A stretch of 64,000 nucleotides of DNA from Bacillota bacterium (GCA_023410475.1 JAEYPS010000018.1:62001-126000), one strand, 5' to 3'. Numbered from the stretch's first letter, positions 48,783-58,821 are shown. Numbers and translations: made by a program. The notes: generated by a model not told the origin, from the letters alone.

Positions 48783-49730
48783 TTAGCTTTTCAGCAATAT
48801 CTCGCTGACTTCCTCTTTTATTCTCGGCGTGCCGTCGCTGACAACGCCCCATATACTTATCAGTATGAGCACCATGCCGGCTATCTGCAGCATGTGCAGC
48901 TTTTCGCCTCCCAGCAAAACGCCCGCGAGCACGCTTACTACCGTGGTCAGATTGCAAAAGCTCGCGCTTGCGCTCGCTCTTACCTTAGACAGCGCGAAGT
49001 TTATGCAGAAGAACGCCACCACCGAAGACGCGACGCTAAGATACAGCAGCCCTGACAGCACTTCAATTTTTAAAGCGTCAGTGAAATATGTTCTCATTTC
49101 GCCGGCAACCGCGGCGACCAAAAGCCCTGCCGCGTTGAACGCTATCGCTCCGCCGCACATAATAAGGAACGTTACCTCTACGGGAGTGCACTTTGTAGCC
49201 ATATGCTTCTTGGCCAGAGGGGCGTACATGCCTTCAGCCGCCACGGCGACCAGCAGCAGCAGATAGCCAAGAAGGTTGCCGCTTGTGCCGCTAAAGCCGT
49301 TAGCGCCAATTATCATAGCTACCCCCACGACGGACGCCATAACCGCTATCCACTGGCGCAGTACAAGCCTTTCGTTCAATATTTTTATCGAAAAGAGCGC
49401 TATCGCTATTGGCATAAGCGCTATCATCATTCCCGACTCTGAGGACGACGTGAGTTTTATACCGTACGTCTCGCCAACAAAATATACTAGCGGCTGCAGC
49501 ACGACGAGCGGCAGCATCGCCTTTATCTTGGAGCGCGTAAGGCTTATCTTTATCACCCGAGCAAACGCAAGCACAGTCAGTATGAGCGCGGCAATAAGAA
49601 ACCTCAGCCCCAGCATCTGAAACAAGTCAAGATGCGTAAGCGCGTCCTTTGTAAACAGGAACGAAAACCCGAATATTATAGACGAGCCGGTAAGCATAAT
49701 ATATGAAATAACCTTTTTGTTCATACCCAC
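48783..49730 (-). CDS. EamA/DMT-family transporter
   Basis: The 315-residue membrane protein has about ten membrane segments in two EamA repeats. Typical features are 'GSSIIFGFSFLFTKDAL' at the N-terminus and 'PIAIALFSIKILNERLVLRQW' and 'LAGVLLGGEKLHMLQIAGMVLI' at the end of each repeat. Members export metabolites or amino acids. The MFS gene precedes it by one base and the tandem GNAT follows, so the three are likely cotranscribed. Confidence 0.93.
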   Translation of the reverse strand: MGMNKKVISYIMLTGSSIIFGFSFLFTKDALTHLDLFQMLGLRFLIAALILTVLAFARVIKISLTRSKIKAMLPLVVLQPLVYFVGETYGIKLTSSSESGMMIALMPIAIALFSIKILNERLVLRQWIAVMASVVGVAMIIGANGFSGTSGNLLGYLLLLVAVAAEGMYAPLAKKHMATKCTPVEVTFLIMCGGAIAFNAAGLLVAAVAGEMRTYFTDALKIEVLSGLLYLSVASSVVAFFCINFALSKVRASASASFCNLTTVVSVLAGVLLGGEKLHMLQIAGMVLILISIWGVVSDGTPRIKEEVSEILLKS

Positions 49731-49731
49731 C

Positions 49732-50973
49732 TCAACCGGTAACGCTCTGTTCGCTGACGATGTCTATCTGCTTCTTTCCTGTCCTTGAGCGTATCAAGGC
49801 ATACAGCGCGGCGCTGCCAAAAACAGCCGCTGCAGATATCACGACCCAAGCCATTGACAAGCTGCTTGAGGCTATGACCCTGCCTATGACCATAGGCGAC
49901 ATTACCCTGCCTATACTTACGATAGAGCTGTATATTGAATCTATCCTTCCTCGGTGCGACGAGGGAAGCATGCCCGCGACGAACACGCCCGTGTCTATCG
50001 TCATTACGACTTCGCCGAGAGTAAATATGAACATCGATATATAGAACAGGTACAGCTCCTTTACTACGATAAGCATCCCAAGCGCTGCCGCGTACATGAG
50101 CGCACCCGCAAGCGTACCCGTAAGCGCCCTCGTTCTGCGAATGAACGGCGTTACCAGTGGCGTCAGTATTATTACAAGCAGCCCGTTGAAGCTCGCAAGC
50201 AACCCGTAATTTGCGGAACTGTTTTCAAACAGTTCTTTCATCTGCAGCGGCAGAGCAAAGCCCCACTGGCTGTAAGTAAACTGTACTACCATCATAATGA
50301 GCGCGAATACTATAATTATCTTACGATTCCAAAGAACTTTCAGCACCGATTGGTCCACATACTTTTCGAGCACAGGCCTTTCGCTCTCTCCTTTTTTAGG
50401 CAGCGTCTCGCGAATATACTTCATGAACAGCACCGTAGAGAGTACCGTAGTAAGGCCGTCGCCTATGAACAGCAATGGCAGATGGTTTTCCAGCAGCAAA
50501 CCTCCTACAGTCGGGCCTATCATAAACCCGAGATTCATTCCCATATACAATAGTGCGTATGCTTCCTTCCTCTGGTCAGCGTTCGTAAGATCCATAGTGA
50601 CCGCATCCATTGCAGGGTATGTAAGTGAATAGAAATATGAGGCTGCCATCATAAGGTACACCGAGGAATTTGATATGGGAACGACTCCGCATGCCAAATA
50701 CATAACGGCTCCCATAAACTGGAAAACTATTATAAGTTTGCGCCTTCCGAATCTGTCGGCAAGCTTTCCGCCTAAAATCGAGATTGGCATCTGTGTAAGC
50801 AGAAGTATAGTCATCAGCATGCCTGCTTCATCGCTTTTCATGCCCAGTTTGGTCGTAAGGATCATGGTTAGAAGCGGATGGACAAAAGCGCCTATGCTGT
50901 TGACCATACGCCCTAAAGCAAGCACATATATTTCTTTTGGTAATCCTCTGTATCTGTAAAAAAGCCGCAGCAT
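49732..50973 (-). CDS. MFS transporter
   Basis: I set the start at 50973 (MLRLFYRYRGLPKEIYVLA), the usual beginning in this family. The open frame continues to 51096 but that part is not hydrophobic and no start there has a ribosome site. The nearest GGGGGA is 25 bases upstream, separated by a hairpin GCCGG-(7)-CCGGC that would bring it closer. The 413-residue product has about 12 membrane segments and MFS motif A as 'GGKLADRFGRRKLI'. It resembles drug or small-molecule exporters. The substrate is unknown. Confidence 0.88.
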   Translation of the reverse strand: MLRLFYRYRGLPKEIYVLALGRMVNSIGAFVHPLLTMILTTKLGMKSDEAGMLMTILLLTQMPISILGGKLADRFGRRKLIIVFQFMGAVMYLACGVVPISNSSVYLMMAASYFYSLTYPAMDAVTMDLTNADQRKEAYALLYMGMNLGFMIGPTVGGLLLENHLPLLFIGDGLTTVLSTVLFMKYIRETLPKKGESERPVLEKYVDQSVLKVLWNRKIIIVFALIMMVVQFTYSQWGFALPLQMKELFENSSANYGLLASFNGLLVIILTPLVTPFIRRTRALTGTLAGALMYAAALGMLIVVKELYLFYISMFIFTLGEVVMTIDTGVFVAGMLPSSHRGRIDSIYSSIVSIGRVMSPMVIGRVIASSSLSMAWVVISAAAVFGSAALYALIRSRTGKKQIDIVSEQSVTG

Positions 50974-51108
50974 ATTTTTTGCCGGATAAAACCCGGCATC
51001 CCCCTTGTTACTTTTTAAGCTTTTGTTCGCAGGATTCCTAAGAAGCTTATGCTCAGGGGACGCCATATCATGCCGGGGCAGCGAAGGCTCAGGCATAAAT
51101 TAAACCAT

Positions 51109-51141
51109 TAAAAGAGGCGGGCTGCAATTGCCGCCCGCCTC
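51109..51141 (-). terminator. Terminator of oppA
   Basis: The 8-base perfect arms GAGGCGGG and CCCGCCTC (51114-51141) are followed on the minus strand by TTTTAAT, 34 bases after the oppA stop. Confidence 0.9.
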
Positions 51142-51174
51142 TTCATAGTACTATATAGCGTTTCCTACGAAAGA

Positions 51175-52842
51175 CTATTTAACAATTGTTGCCGTTGAGA
51201 AGTCTATCGTGCCGAGAACGGAACGATCCCAGTCAACGAGTTTTTCGCTTACGAGGCATTTATCCGTGTAATGGTACACCGGCACTACCGGCATATCATT
51301 CATGAATATCTCCTGCGCTTCGTAGAGATACTTAAAGTGCTCAGCCGGGTCGGTAGCCGCAGCCGCAGCGTTGATAGCCGCTACGAAATCAGCACTATCG
51401 TATTTCGGGTCATTGTACGCGTTTCCGGGCACAAAGATACCGAGCATTCCGATAGGATCCATGAAGTCGGTAAGCCAGCCGCCGCGGGCAACATCGTATT
51501 TGCCCTCTTTACGGGTATCCTGGAACACCGCCCATTCCTGGTTCTCAAGCTTTGTTTTAAGTCCGAGATTCGTCTTTAGCTGCTCCTGAACCATTGTGGC
51601 AACCATCTCGTGTCCTTGCCCGGTGTTGTACATTATCGTGAATTCCGGGAATCCTTCGCCGTTCGGATATCCTGCTTCGGCGAGCAGCGCCTGAGCGGCC
51701 GCTACCGTGCTATCGTCCGTAGCCAGTCCGTACGTTCCGGCAGTCGCAAAGAAGTCATTTCCTTTATCATCTTTGAAGCCCGGCGGTATGAAACCGGCTG
51801 CGGGAACCTCGCCTGAGGCCAGCGCCTCACAGATTAGCTCGCGGTTGATTGCCATCGAGATGGCTTTCCTTACTCTGGCGTCGCTCCAGATCTCTTTTTT
51901 GAGATTGAAGTTATAGTAGTAAGTTCCAAGCAGCGGGAACACGTAGAAGTTCGGGTCCTCAGCCATAAGCGTAGGAACATTTGCCGGGGGAACTTCGGGC
52001 AGGAAATCGAGCTCGCCGTTCTGATAAGCCTGGAAAGCCGTTGCCTGATCGTCAATGAAGAAGCCGTTTATTATATCGATGCCGACTACACCAGCGTCCC
52101 AGTACTCCGGGTTCCTCTCAAGCACAAGGCCTTCGCCTATCGTATATTTCGTAAGTCTGAACGGACCGTTGCATACAGCCAGATCAGGGTTGGACGCCCA
52201 TGTGCCGTCAGCGCCGGCTTCAACGGAAGCCTGCTTTACGGGCAGGAAGTGATAGAACGCCATCAAGCTGACAAAATAGTCTGTGGGCGATTCAAGCTTA
52301 ACTTCGAGTGTTTTATCGTCGAGTGCTTTTACTCCTACTTCCTCTTTCGTACCTTCGCCTTCAGCGAACTTCTGCGCTCCTACAACGTGCGTATACTCCC
52401 AGATCCATGAATACTCGGATGCGGTAGCAGGATCCATAGCCCTCAGCCAGCTGTACACGAAATCGTTCGCGGTGAGCGGGCTGCCGTCGGACCAGTTAGA
52501 TTCCCTCAGATGGAACGTGACCGTAAGGCCGTCCTCAGAGGTCTCCCAGGACTCGGCGATTCCGGGCTGAACAACGCCGCTCTTCTCTCTTACGAGGCCT
52601 TCGAACGTCTGGTTGATGACGTCTCCGCCGTCGCTCGCGCCGTTAAGGCCCGGGTCGATCGTCTTCGGGTCGGCTCCTATGTTCCAGTTAAAAACTATCG
52701 GGCCGGGCTCCGGAGTAGGCTCGGGAGTCTCGACAGGCTTTTCAGTTGGTGCCTTGCTCGGCTCCACAGGTGTTGGTGCGCAACTCGCAAAAGCTGATAC
52801 AACCAGTACTACCACCATAAGTATGAGTAATACCTTCTTCAT
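51175..52842 (-). CDS. oppA: Oligopeptide ABC transporter substrate-binding lipoprotein
   Basis: The ATG at 52842 (MKKVLLILMVVVLV) has GGAGGAG upstream and gives a proper lipoprotein signal with lipobox FASC. The open frame to 52962 overlaps the promoter. The 555-residue SBP_bac_5 protein has a Pro/Thr/Glu linker, then 'WNIGADPKTIDPGLNGASDGGD', 'EGLVREKSGVVQPGIAESWETS' and 'VTFHLRESNWSDGSPLTANDFV', the classic OppA N-terminal pattern. It captures oligopeptides outside the cell. Its own strong promoter suggests it is expressed above the oppBCDF level. Confidence 0.95.
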   Translation of the reverse strand: MKKVLLILMVVVLVVSAFASCAPTPVEPSKAPTEKPVETPEPTPEPGPIVFNWNIGADPKTIDPGLNGASDGGDVINQTFEGLVREKSGVVQPGIAESWETSEDGLTVTFHLRESNWSDGSPLTANDFVYSWLRAMDPATASEYSWIWEYTHVVGAQKFAEGEGTKEEVGVKALDDKTLEVKLESPTDYFVSLMAFYHFLPVKQASVEAGADGTWASNPDLAVCNGPFRLTKYTIGEGLVLERNPEYWDAGVVGIDIINGFFIDDQATAFQAYQNGELDFLPEVPPANVPTLMAEDPNFYVFPLLGTYYYNFNLKKEIWSDARVRKAISMAINRELICEALASGEVPAAGFIPPGFKDDKGNDFFATAGTYGLATDDSTVAAAQALLAEAGYPNGEGFPEFTIMYNTGQGHEMVATMVQEQLKTNLGLKTKLENQEWAVFQDTRKEGKYDVARGGWLTDFMDPIGMLGIFVPGNAYNDPKYDSADFVAAINAAAAATDPAEHFKYLYEAQEIFMNDMPVVPVYHYTDKCLVSEKLVDWDRSVLGTIDFSTATIVK

Positions 52843-52891
52843 TTTTCTCCTCCTTAATGTGTTATATACCAGCACAGTATATAATCCATAC

Positions 52892-52920
52892 AATATACAT
52901 GAAACGACAGCATGTGTCAA
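52892..52920 (-). promoter_or_regulatory. Sigma-A promoter of oppA
   Basis: On the minus strand a perfect -35 TTGACA (52915-52920), a 17-base spacer and -10 TATATT (52892-52897) lie about 50 bases before the oppA ATG. Confidence 0.9.
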
Positions 52921-52977
52921 CTTCGCAGTCCATACACAAAGCCAGTGTATACCGTATGTCAATATATACTATGCGTG

Positions 52978-54000
52978 CTATCTGTTGATTTCTTCGACCC
53001 GATGACATGCGACATAATGCTCTTTTTCAAGCTCACGCAGATCGGGCGTTTGCTCCTTGCATATATCCTTTGCATGCCTGCAGCGCGATGCGAACCTGCA
53101 TCCTTCAGGCGGATTTATGGGGCTTTTTACGTCACCCTCCAGTATGATTCTCTTGTTTTTCCTTGTAAGCTCGGGATCAGGTACCGGTATTGCAGAAAGC
53201 AGCGCCTGTGTATACGGGTGCAGCGGGCGTTCATAAAGGCCGTCGCTGTCGCATACTTCCATAAGCTTTCCAAGATACATAACGCCTATCGTATCGGAAA
53301 TATGCTTCACCATTGACAAATCATGAGCTATAAACAGATACGTAAGCCCCATCTCTTCCTGCAGGTCTTCAAGCTTGTTTACAACCTGAGCCTGAACGGA
53401 TACGTCAAGCGCAGAAATAGGTTCATCACAAATAATAAGCTCAGGCTCAACCGCCAGCGCGCGCGCAATACCTATCCTCTGACGCTGTCCGCCTGAAAAC
53501 TCATGAGGATAACGATCAGCGTGATCGCGCTTTAATCCTACATGCTGAATGAGGTCATATATTCTTGCCTGTTTGTCGTCTCCCTGATAAAGCTTATGCG
53601 TGTCGATGCCCTCGCCTATTATGTCATAAACCGTCATGCGGCTGTTAAGAGACGCGTATGGATCCTGAAATATCATCTGCATCTTCTTGCGGTAAGGCAG
53701 CAATTCCTTTTCGCTAAGCTCCGTTATATCCTTCCCGTCGAATATGATGCTTCCGCCCGTTGGTTCATACAGGCGCAGTATCGTTCGTCCGGTAGTCGAT
53801 TTGCCGCAGCCCGATTCTCCCACAAGCCCAAAAGTCTCACCCTTTTTAATGGAAAAGGTAACATCGTCAACAGCGGTAAGATACTTTATCTTTGACTTTT
53901 TGATCGATTTGTCAACTATAAAGTATTTCTTCAAATTCTTTATCTGGAGCAGCTCGCTCTCGCCAGCAATACTCCCTGATGCTTTTATATTCTTAGCCAA
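52978..54000 (-). CDS. oppF: Oligopeptide ABC transporter ATP-binding protein OppF
   Basis: A TTG start at 54000 with GAGGGG 6 bases upstream is chosen. Another TTG at 54021 has a poorer site. The 340-residue ATPase has Walker A 'GESGCGKSTTGRTI', signature 'FSGGQRQRIGIARAL' and Walker B 'LIICDEPISALD'. The OppF/DppF C-terminal extension has a cysteine-rich metal-cluster-like motif around 'CRFASRCRHAKDIC'. It overlaps oppD by 8 bases and works with it to power peptide import. Confidence 0.95.
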   Translation of the reverse strand: MAKNIKASGSIAGESELLQIKNLKKYFIVDKSIKKSKIKYLTAVDDVTFSIKKGETFGLVGESGCGKSTTGRTILRLYEPTGGSIIFDGKDITELSEKELLPYRKKMQMIFQDPYASLNSRMTVYDIIGEGIDTHKLYQGDDKQARIYDLIQHVGLKRDHADRYPHEFSGGQRQRIGIARALAVEPELIICDEPISALDVSVQAQVVNKLEDLQEEMGLTYLFIAHDLSMVKHISDTIGVMYLGKLMEVCDSDGLYERPLHPYTQALLSAIPVPDPELTRKNKRIILEGDVKSPINPPEGCRFASRCRHAKDICKEQTPDLRELEKEHYVACHRVEEINR

Positions 54001-55006
54001 TTTTCGCCCCTCTTTTCTCAAAGCCTTTTACCTGCGGCGCATATTCATGGTGAAGCCAGCATGCGCTGCACTGAGTGTCGCTGACGTTAAACAAAGGCGC
54101 AGACTCCTCAAGACAGATCTGCATAGCGTGTTCGCAGCGAGGCGAAAACGGGCATCCGGCAGGAGGCGACAGCAGATCCGGAGGCGTCCCCGGAATGGGC
54201 ACGAGCCTGTCCTTGCTCCCTCTTACCTTGGGTATCGAATCGTGCAGCCCTATCGTATAAGGATGGGTAGGATTGTAAAATACATCGTTCACCGTTCCCT
54301 TTTCCATTATCATGCCTCCGTACATCACAATGATGTCAGAACATACTTCGGCGATTACGCCAAGGTCATGAGTTATTATGATAATTGTGGTATTTACTTC
54401 TTCTTTGAGTTTTTTCATCAGGTCGAGTATCTGAGCCTGTATCGTTACGTCAAGGGCCGTTGTAGGCTCGTCGGCAATAAGCAGCTTAGGGTTGCACGAC
54501 AGCGCTGTGGCTATCATCGCGCGCTGCCTCATACCGCCCGAAAACTCATGCGGATAAGATTTCAGGCGTTCTTCCGGATGGGGTATACCAACATGCTCAA
54601 GCATCTTAATTGCATGCGCTATGGCTTCTTTTCTTGACATGTCCGTATGCCTGCGGATAACTTCGACAATCTGGTTTCTTATGGTATACACCGGATTGAG
54701 AGAAGTCATAGGGTCCTGAAATATCATAGATATCTCTTTACCGCGTATATCGTACATATCTTTATTTCTCAGCTTTGTAAGATCCTTGCCGCCGAACATT
54801 ACGGAGCCTTCCTTTATTCTTCCGGGCTCTTCGATAAGACCCATAATCGAAAGCGCCGTAACGCTCTTCCCGCTGCCCGATTCTCCGACAATACCGAGTA
54901 TGTCCCCTTCATTAAGCGTAAAGCTGCAGCCGCGAACGGCTTTTACCTCGCCCATGTGAGTAAAGAAAGAAGTATGCAGATTATTAACTTCCAGTAATTT
55001 TCCCAT
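53993..55006 (-). CDS. oppD: Oligopeptide ABC transporter ATP-binding protein OppD
   Basis: The 337-residue ATPase has Walker A 'GESGSGKSVTALSI', Q-loop 'IFQDPMTSLNPV', signature 'FSGGMRQRAMIATAL', Walker B 'LLIADEPTTALD' and switch 'ITHDLGV'. The C-terminal cysteine motif 'CPFSPRCEHAMQIC' is that of OppD/DppD. It forms the heterodimeric ATPase with OppF and follows oppC by 10 bases. Confidence 0.96.
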   Translation of the reverse strand: MGKLLEVNNLHTSFFTHMGEVKAVRGCSFTLNEGDILGIVGESGSGKSVTALSIMGLIEEPGRIKEGSVMFGGKDLTKLRNKDMYDIRGKEISMIFQDPMTSLNPVYTIRNQIVEVIRRHTDMSRKEAIAHAIKMLEHVGIPHPEERLKSYPHEFSGGMRQRAMIATALSCNPKLLIADEPTTALDVTIQAQILDLMKKLKEEVNTTIIIITHDLGVIAEVCSDIIVMYGGMIMEKGTVNDVFYNPTHPYTIGLHDSIPKVRGSKDRLVPIPGTPPDLLSPPAGCPFSPRCEHAMQICLEESAPLFNVSDTQCSACWLHHEYAPQVKGFEKRGAKIG

Positions 55007-55016
55007 GTTGTCTACC

Positions 55017-56294
55017 TTAACCTTTTCTCAGTCTCGGATCCAGCGCGTCCCTGAGGCCGTCTCCCAAAAAGTTGAACGCCAGCATCATAATCGCTATCGT
55101 AACTGCGGGGAAGAAAAGCTGATACGGGTAAGTAAGCAGGCCGGAAAGCGCATTATTTGCAAGCGTGCCCAGCGATGCCTGAGGCGCAGATACTCCAAGA
55201 CCGATAAATCCTAAAAACGATTCTGTAAATATAGCGGTGGGTATCATCATAGTCATAGAAACGATGATTGGCCCCATTGCGTTCGGTATCAGGTGGCGGA
55301 ATATTATCTTCCTTCTCCTGACGCCAAGAGCTTTCGCCGCCAGCACAAATTCCTGTTGTTTTAGCGAGAGCATCTGCCCGCGCACGAGCCGCGCCATAGT
55401 TACCCAGTAAACCAAGCCTATTCCAAGTATTATAGTCCACATATTGCCGCCGCTTTGAAGCATGACCATCGCGAGTATGACTATAAGCATAAGCGGTATC
55501 GAGTTTATGATGTCAACGATCCTCATCATAATATTGTCCGCGCGCCCGCCTTCGTATCCGGATATTGCCCCGTATGTTACACCGATCAAAAAGTTGACCA
55601 GAGTCGCCACCAAAGCCACCAGCAGTGATATCCTTGTGCCGTACATAACCCGCGTTAAAAGGTCGCGCCCAACGTTGTCAGTTCCAAAGGGATACCTTTT
55701 ATTCAACACCGATTTATCAGGGTGCGTTACAGTATTTCCGTTGTAAGTAAATGCGTATTGATAATCCGGATCTGCGTTTACTTTTGACGAATAGTCAAGC
55801 ACAATGTCTTCGCCGTTATAGTCATATGTTTTCATATTGACGTTTTCAACTTTTTTTGCCTGTTCTTCGCGCTCTTTCTTTAACTCTGCGGGAGACTTTA
55901 TTTTGTTAGGATCGCGCTCAAGCTTAGTGGGAGCATCTTCTTCTACTTTCTCCCTGAGCGCCTGCAGTATCATTCCGTCTTCTCCCATAACAAACAGGTA
56001 GTAATCTCCGCTTAGCGTCACATACAGGTCATTATCAAGCTGATACAGCTTAAGTATAGGACCTAGGTTTTTATGCTCATTGCGCTGGTCGGAGTATGAG
56101 ACTCCGGTAAATAAAGGCCCTACTACCCCAAACAATGTTATAAGTATAACAATCACTAAACCGACCATGGCAGCCTTGTGTTTTCTTAGCCTTCTTGCTG
56201 CATCAGCCCAGTATGTAAGGCTCTTGCGCGTATCAGCGTGCTCTTTTTCCCTTTCAGTTACAAATACGAATTTATCTTTATTCATGTCGCTCAT
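55017..56294 (-). CDS. oppC: Oligopeptide ABC transporter permease OppC with a large inserted domain
   Basis: At 425 residues it is over 100 longer than a typical OppC. Membrane segment 1 is at about 41-62. Residues about 70-195 form an extra hydrophilic domain with 'DNDLYVTLSGDYYLFVMGED' and a charged helix near 125-150. After this the standard permease resumes with 'PFGTDNVGRDLLTRVMYG' (about 202-219) and the EAA-like loop 'AAKALGVRRRKIIFRHLIPNA'. By topology the insert is on the outer side. It overlaps nothing and starts right after the oppB stop. Confidence 0.95.
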   Translation of the reverse strand: MSDMNKDKFVFVTEREKEHADTRKSLTYWADAARRLRKHKAAMVGLVIVILITLFGVVGPLFTGVSYSDQRNEHKNLGPILKLYQLDNDLYVTLSGDYYLFVMGEDGMILQALREKVEEDAPTKLERDPNKIKSPAELKKEREEQAKKVENVNMKTYDYNGEDIVLDYSSKVNADPDYQYAFTYNGNTVTHPDKSVLNKRYPFGTDNVGRDLLTRVMYGTRISLLVALVATLVNFLIGVTYGAISGYEGGRADNIMMRIVDIINSIPLMLIVILAMVMLQSGGNMWTIILGIGLVYWVTMARLVRGQMLSLKQQEFVLAAKALGVRRRKIIFRHLIPNAMGPIIVSMTMMIPTAIFTESFLGFIGLGVSAPQASLGTLANNALSGLLTYPYQLFFPAVTIAIMMLAFNFLGDGLRDALDPRLRKG

Positions 56295-56295
56295 A

Positions 56296-57225
56296 TCAGT
56301 CTTCCGCCTTTGTAAATTTGATCCTGGGGTCTATGAAGGCATACGCTATATCGACCAGAAGAACCATGATTATATAGAACGACGCATAGAACACCGTGAT
56401 TCCCATAACAACGGTATAGTCCCTGCTTGTTATACTTTCAACAAAATACTTTCCTATCCCGGGAATCGCGAATATTCTCTCGATAACAAACGCACCAGTC
56501 ATTAATGCCGCGATCATAGGCCCAATGTATGTTACTACAGGTATAAGCGCATTTTTCATGGCGTGTTTCGCCATTACTTTAAACTCGGATATGCCGTTGG
56601 CGCGCGCGGTACGAATATAGTCCTGCCGCAATACCTCCAGCATTGAAGACCTAGTTAATCTGGACACAAACGAAAGAGAATATCCCGAAAGCGCGACAAC
56701 CGGGCCTATATACCCAAGCCATGAACTAATCCCGAAAGTCGGCAACCATTCCAGCTGCCCCGCAAACACATATTGAATAAGCGTCGCCGAAACGAACATC
56801 GGTATGGTGACGCCCAAAGTTGCAAAAAACATAACGGCGTAATCGAGCGGCTTGTTCTGCTTTAAAGCCGAGAGTATTCCGAACGGAATTCCAAGAGCGA
56901 TGATAAGAATCGTCGCGTAACCTCCAATTTTTGCGGTGACCGGAAAACCCCCGAATATCAAATCGTTAACAGACATTCCCACCTTTGCAAACGACGGGCC
57001 AAAATCAAACGTAAAAACGCCTGCCATATAATCCGCATACTGTTTTAACAGCGGATCATTGAGATGATATTTAGCTTCGATTACTTTTAGAATTGCATCG
57101 GGCAAGGCCTTCTCTCGAGTGAACGGTCCTCCGGGAATTGCATGCATCAGAAAAAAAGTTATAGTTGCTATAAGAAAAATTGTTATGACAGATATTATAA
57201 CTCTTTTTGTAAAGTATTTAACCAA
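56296..57225 (-). CDS. oppB: Oligopeptide ABC transporter permease OppB
   Basis: A TTG start at 57225 (MVKYFTKRVIIS) is preferred because GGGGGAGG lies just upstream. An ATG at 57243 lacks a site. The 309-residue permease has about six membrane segments, 'FFLMHAIPGGPFTREK' after the first, and the EAA-like loop 'RTARANGISEFKVMAKHAMKNA'. It ends 'FIDPRIKFTKAED', typical of OppB/DppB. It is the first gene of the oppBCDF unit. Confidence 0.95.
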   Translation of the reverse strand: MVKYFTKRVIISVITIFLIATITFFLMHAIPGGPFTREKALPDAILKVIEAKYHLNDPLLKQYADYMAGVFTFDFGPSFAKVGMSVNDLIFGGFPVTAKIGGYATILIIALGIPFGILSALKQNKPLDYAVMFFATLGVTIPMFVSATLIQYVFAGQLEWLPTFGISSWLGYIGPVVALSGYSLSFVSRLTRSSMLEVLRQDYIRTARANGISEFKVMAKHAMKNALIPVVTYIGPMIAALMTGAFVIERIFAIPGIGKYFVESITSRDYTVVMGITVFYASFYIIMVLLVDIAYAFIDPRIKFTKAED

Positions 57226-57683
57226 AAAACCTCCCCCTTTCATTAAAACTGCACACAAAATTATGAATACAAGAAGAATTCCTTGGCTGAAAGATTTTTT
57301 TGCACATCAAGCCTCTCGAAAGCCATAATCATTCGTCTTTCGACTTTCTTCAAAGTATTTTTTATATTATATACAATAACTTTTAAAAAATAAATAAGCT
57401 AATGCCAAAAAAGTTATGGGTTCAAATCCATATTATGCCATCATATTATAAAAATACAGCGATTTATTTATATTTAAACTATATGCTATGCTAAAACATT
57501 AATATGCTGAATATATATACTTTTTTTAATTTCTAAATTTTTTTATTTTTTATTTAAATTCTCCTGCCCTTCGCGGTGTAAACAGCATATATTATGATGC
57601 ATGAACCCTAGGAACAGGTATTTTTGTAGTGAAGTTGCCGCCCTCTTGTGATATTATTTATTGAGCTTTACAGGAGGAAACAT
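57226..57683. other. AT-rich divergent intergenic region
   Basis: This 458-base stretch is strongly AT-rich, lies between oppB (minus) and the threonine aldolase gene (plus), and has no convincing gene. A TATAAT on the minus strand at 57366-57371 with a weak -35 is the best candidate for the opp promoter. I see no clear operator or riboswitch. Confidence 0.5.
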
Positions 57684-58709
57684 ATGTACAGTTTTAAATG
57701 CGACTATGGAGAGGGCGCTCATCCGAGGATACTTCGCGCTCTGTATGATACCAATATGGAACAGACCGAAGGTTACGGGCTCGATATATATTGCCTCATG
57801 GCTAAGGATGTTTTAAAAGAGGTTATAGGCCGAAGCGATGTCGATATCCACTTTATACCGGGCGGCACCCAGACGAATATTATCGCTATCTCGGCGTTTT
57901 TAAGGCCCCACGAGGCTGTGGTCTCGGCAGTTACCGGCCATATAGAAGTACACGAAACGGGAGCTGTGGAATCCACCGGCCACAAGATAATAGGCGTATC
58001 CACAGGCGACGGCAAGCTCCGGCCAGATGATATAATAACCGTGCTTGATATTCATACAGACGAACATATGGTAAAGCCGAGGCTCGTATATATATCGGAC
58101 ACCACGGAACTTGGAACGGTGTATTCAAAAAAAGAGCTTGAGGCTTTGAGCAGCTTCTGCCGCGAAAACGCGCTTCTTTTATATCTCGACGGCGCGAGAC
58201 TCGGTTCGGCCCTTTGCTGCTCAGATCTCAGTCTTATGGATGTCGCGGAGCTGACTGACGCCTTTTACATTGGCGGCACTAAGAACGGCGCGCTTTTCGG
58301 AGAGGCTCTTGTAGTATGCAGCGACGCTTTAAAAGCGGACATGAGATTCTTGATTAAGCAAAAGGGAGCCCTTCTTGCCAAGGGCAGGATAATGGGGCTT
58401 CAGTTCCTCGAACTGTTTCGCGACGGCCTTTTCTTTGAGCTGGCACGCCACGCTAATTCGATGGCCGATATACTACGCAAAGCGATAACGCAAACAGGGT
58501 TCTCATTTCTTACTGATTCTGCTTCCAATCAGATATTCCCTATACTGCCCGATAAGCTGGCAGAGCGGCTTATGGAATACTATCAGTTTTATATCTGGTC
58601 GAAAACAGACAGCGATAACTCGTCTGTACGTCTGGTTACATCGTGGGCGACGCGCCGCGAAGACGCGGAAGCATTCGCTGAAAAATTGAAAGAGCTTTGC
58701 ATCGGTTGA
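57684..58709 (+). CDS. Low-specificity threonine aldolase
   Basis: The ATG at 57684 has AGGAGG 6 bases upstream. The 341-residue PLP enzyme has 'FKCDYGEGAHPRILRALYDTN' at the start, 'GGTQTNIIAISAFLRPHEAV', 'HVHETGA'-like 'GHIEVHETGAVESTGHKI', 'YLDGARLGSAL' with the cofactor Asp, and the PLP Lys in 'YIGGTKNGALFGE'. It should split threonine to glycine and acetaldehyde. This is a plausible feed for the glycine cleavage system 3 kb away. Confidence 0.93.
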   Translation: MYSFKCDYGEGAHPRILRALYDTNMEQTEGYGLDIYCLMAKDVLKEVIGRSDVDIHFIPGGTQTNIIAISAFLRPHEAVVSAVTGHIEVHETGAVESTGHKIIGVSTGDGKLRPDDIITVLDIHTDEHMVKPRLVYISDTTELGTVYSKKELEALSSFCRENALLLYLDGARLGSALCCSDLSLMDVAELTDAFYIGGTKNGALFGEALVVCSDALKADMRFLIKQKGALLAKGRIMGLQFLELFRDGLFFELARHANSMADILRKAITQTGFSFLTDSASNQIFPILPDKLAERLMEYYQFYIWSKTDSDNSSVRLVTSWATRREDAEAFAEKLKELCIG

Positions 58710-58792
58710 GATGCATATTACACTTTAAGTCATTCTAATATATTTAAGGTATCATCTCTTGGTCAATTTGTTACAAATGTATTACGGTTTAT

Positions 58793-58821
58793 TTGACTTT
58801 TAACACGGGAGGCGTTATTAT
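58793..58821 (+). promoter_or_regulatory. Sigma-A promoter of the SleB-type hydrolase gene
   Basis: -35 TTGACT (58793-58798), a 17-base spacer and -10 TATTAT (58816-58821) lie 35 bases before the ATG. Confidence 0.8.
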
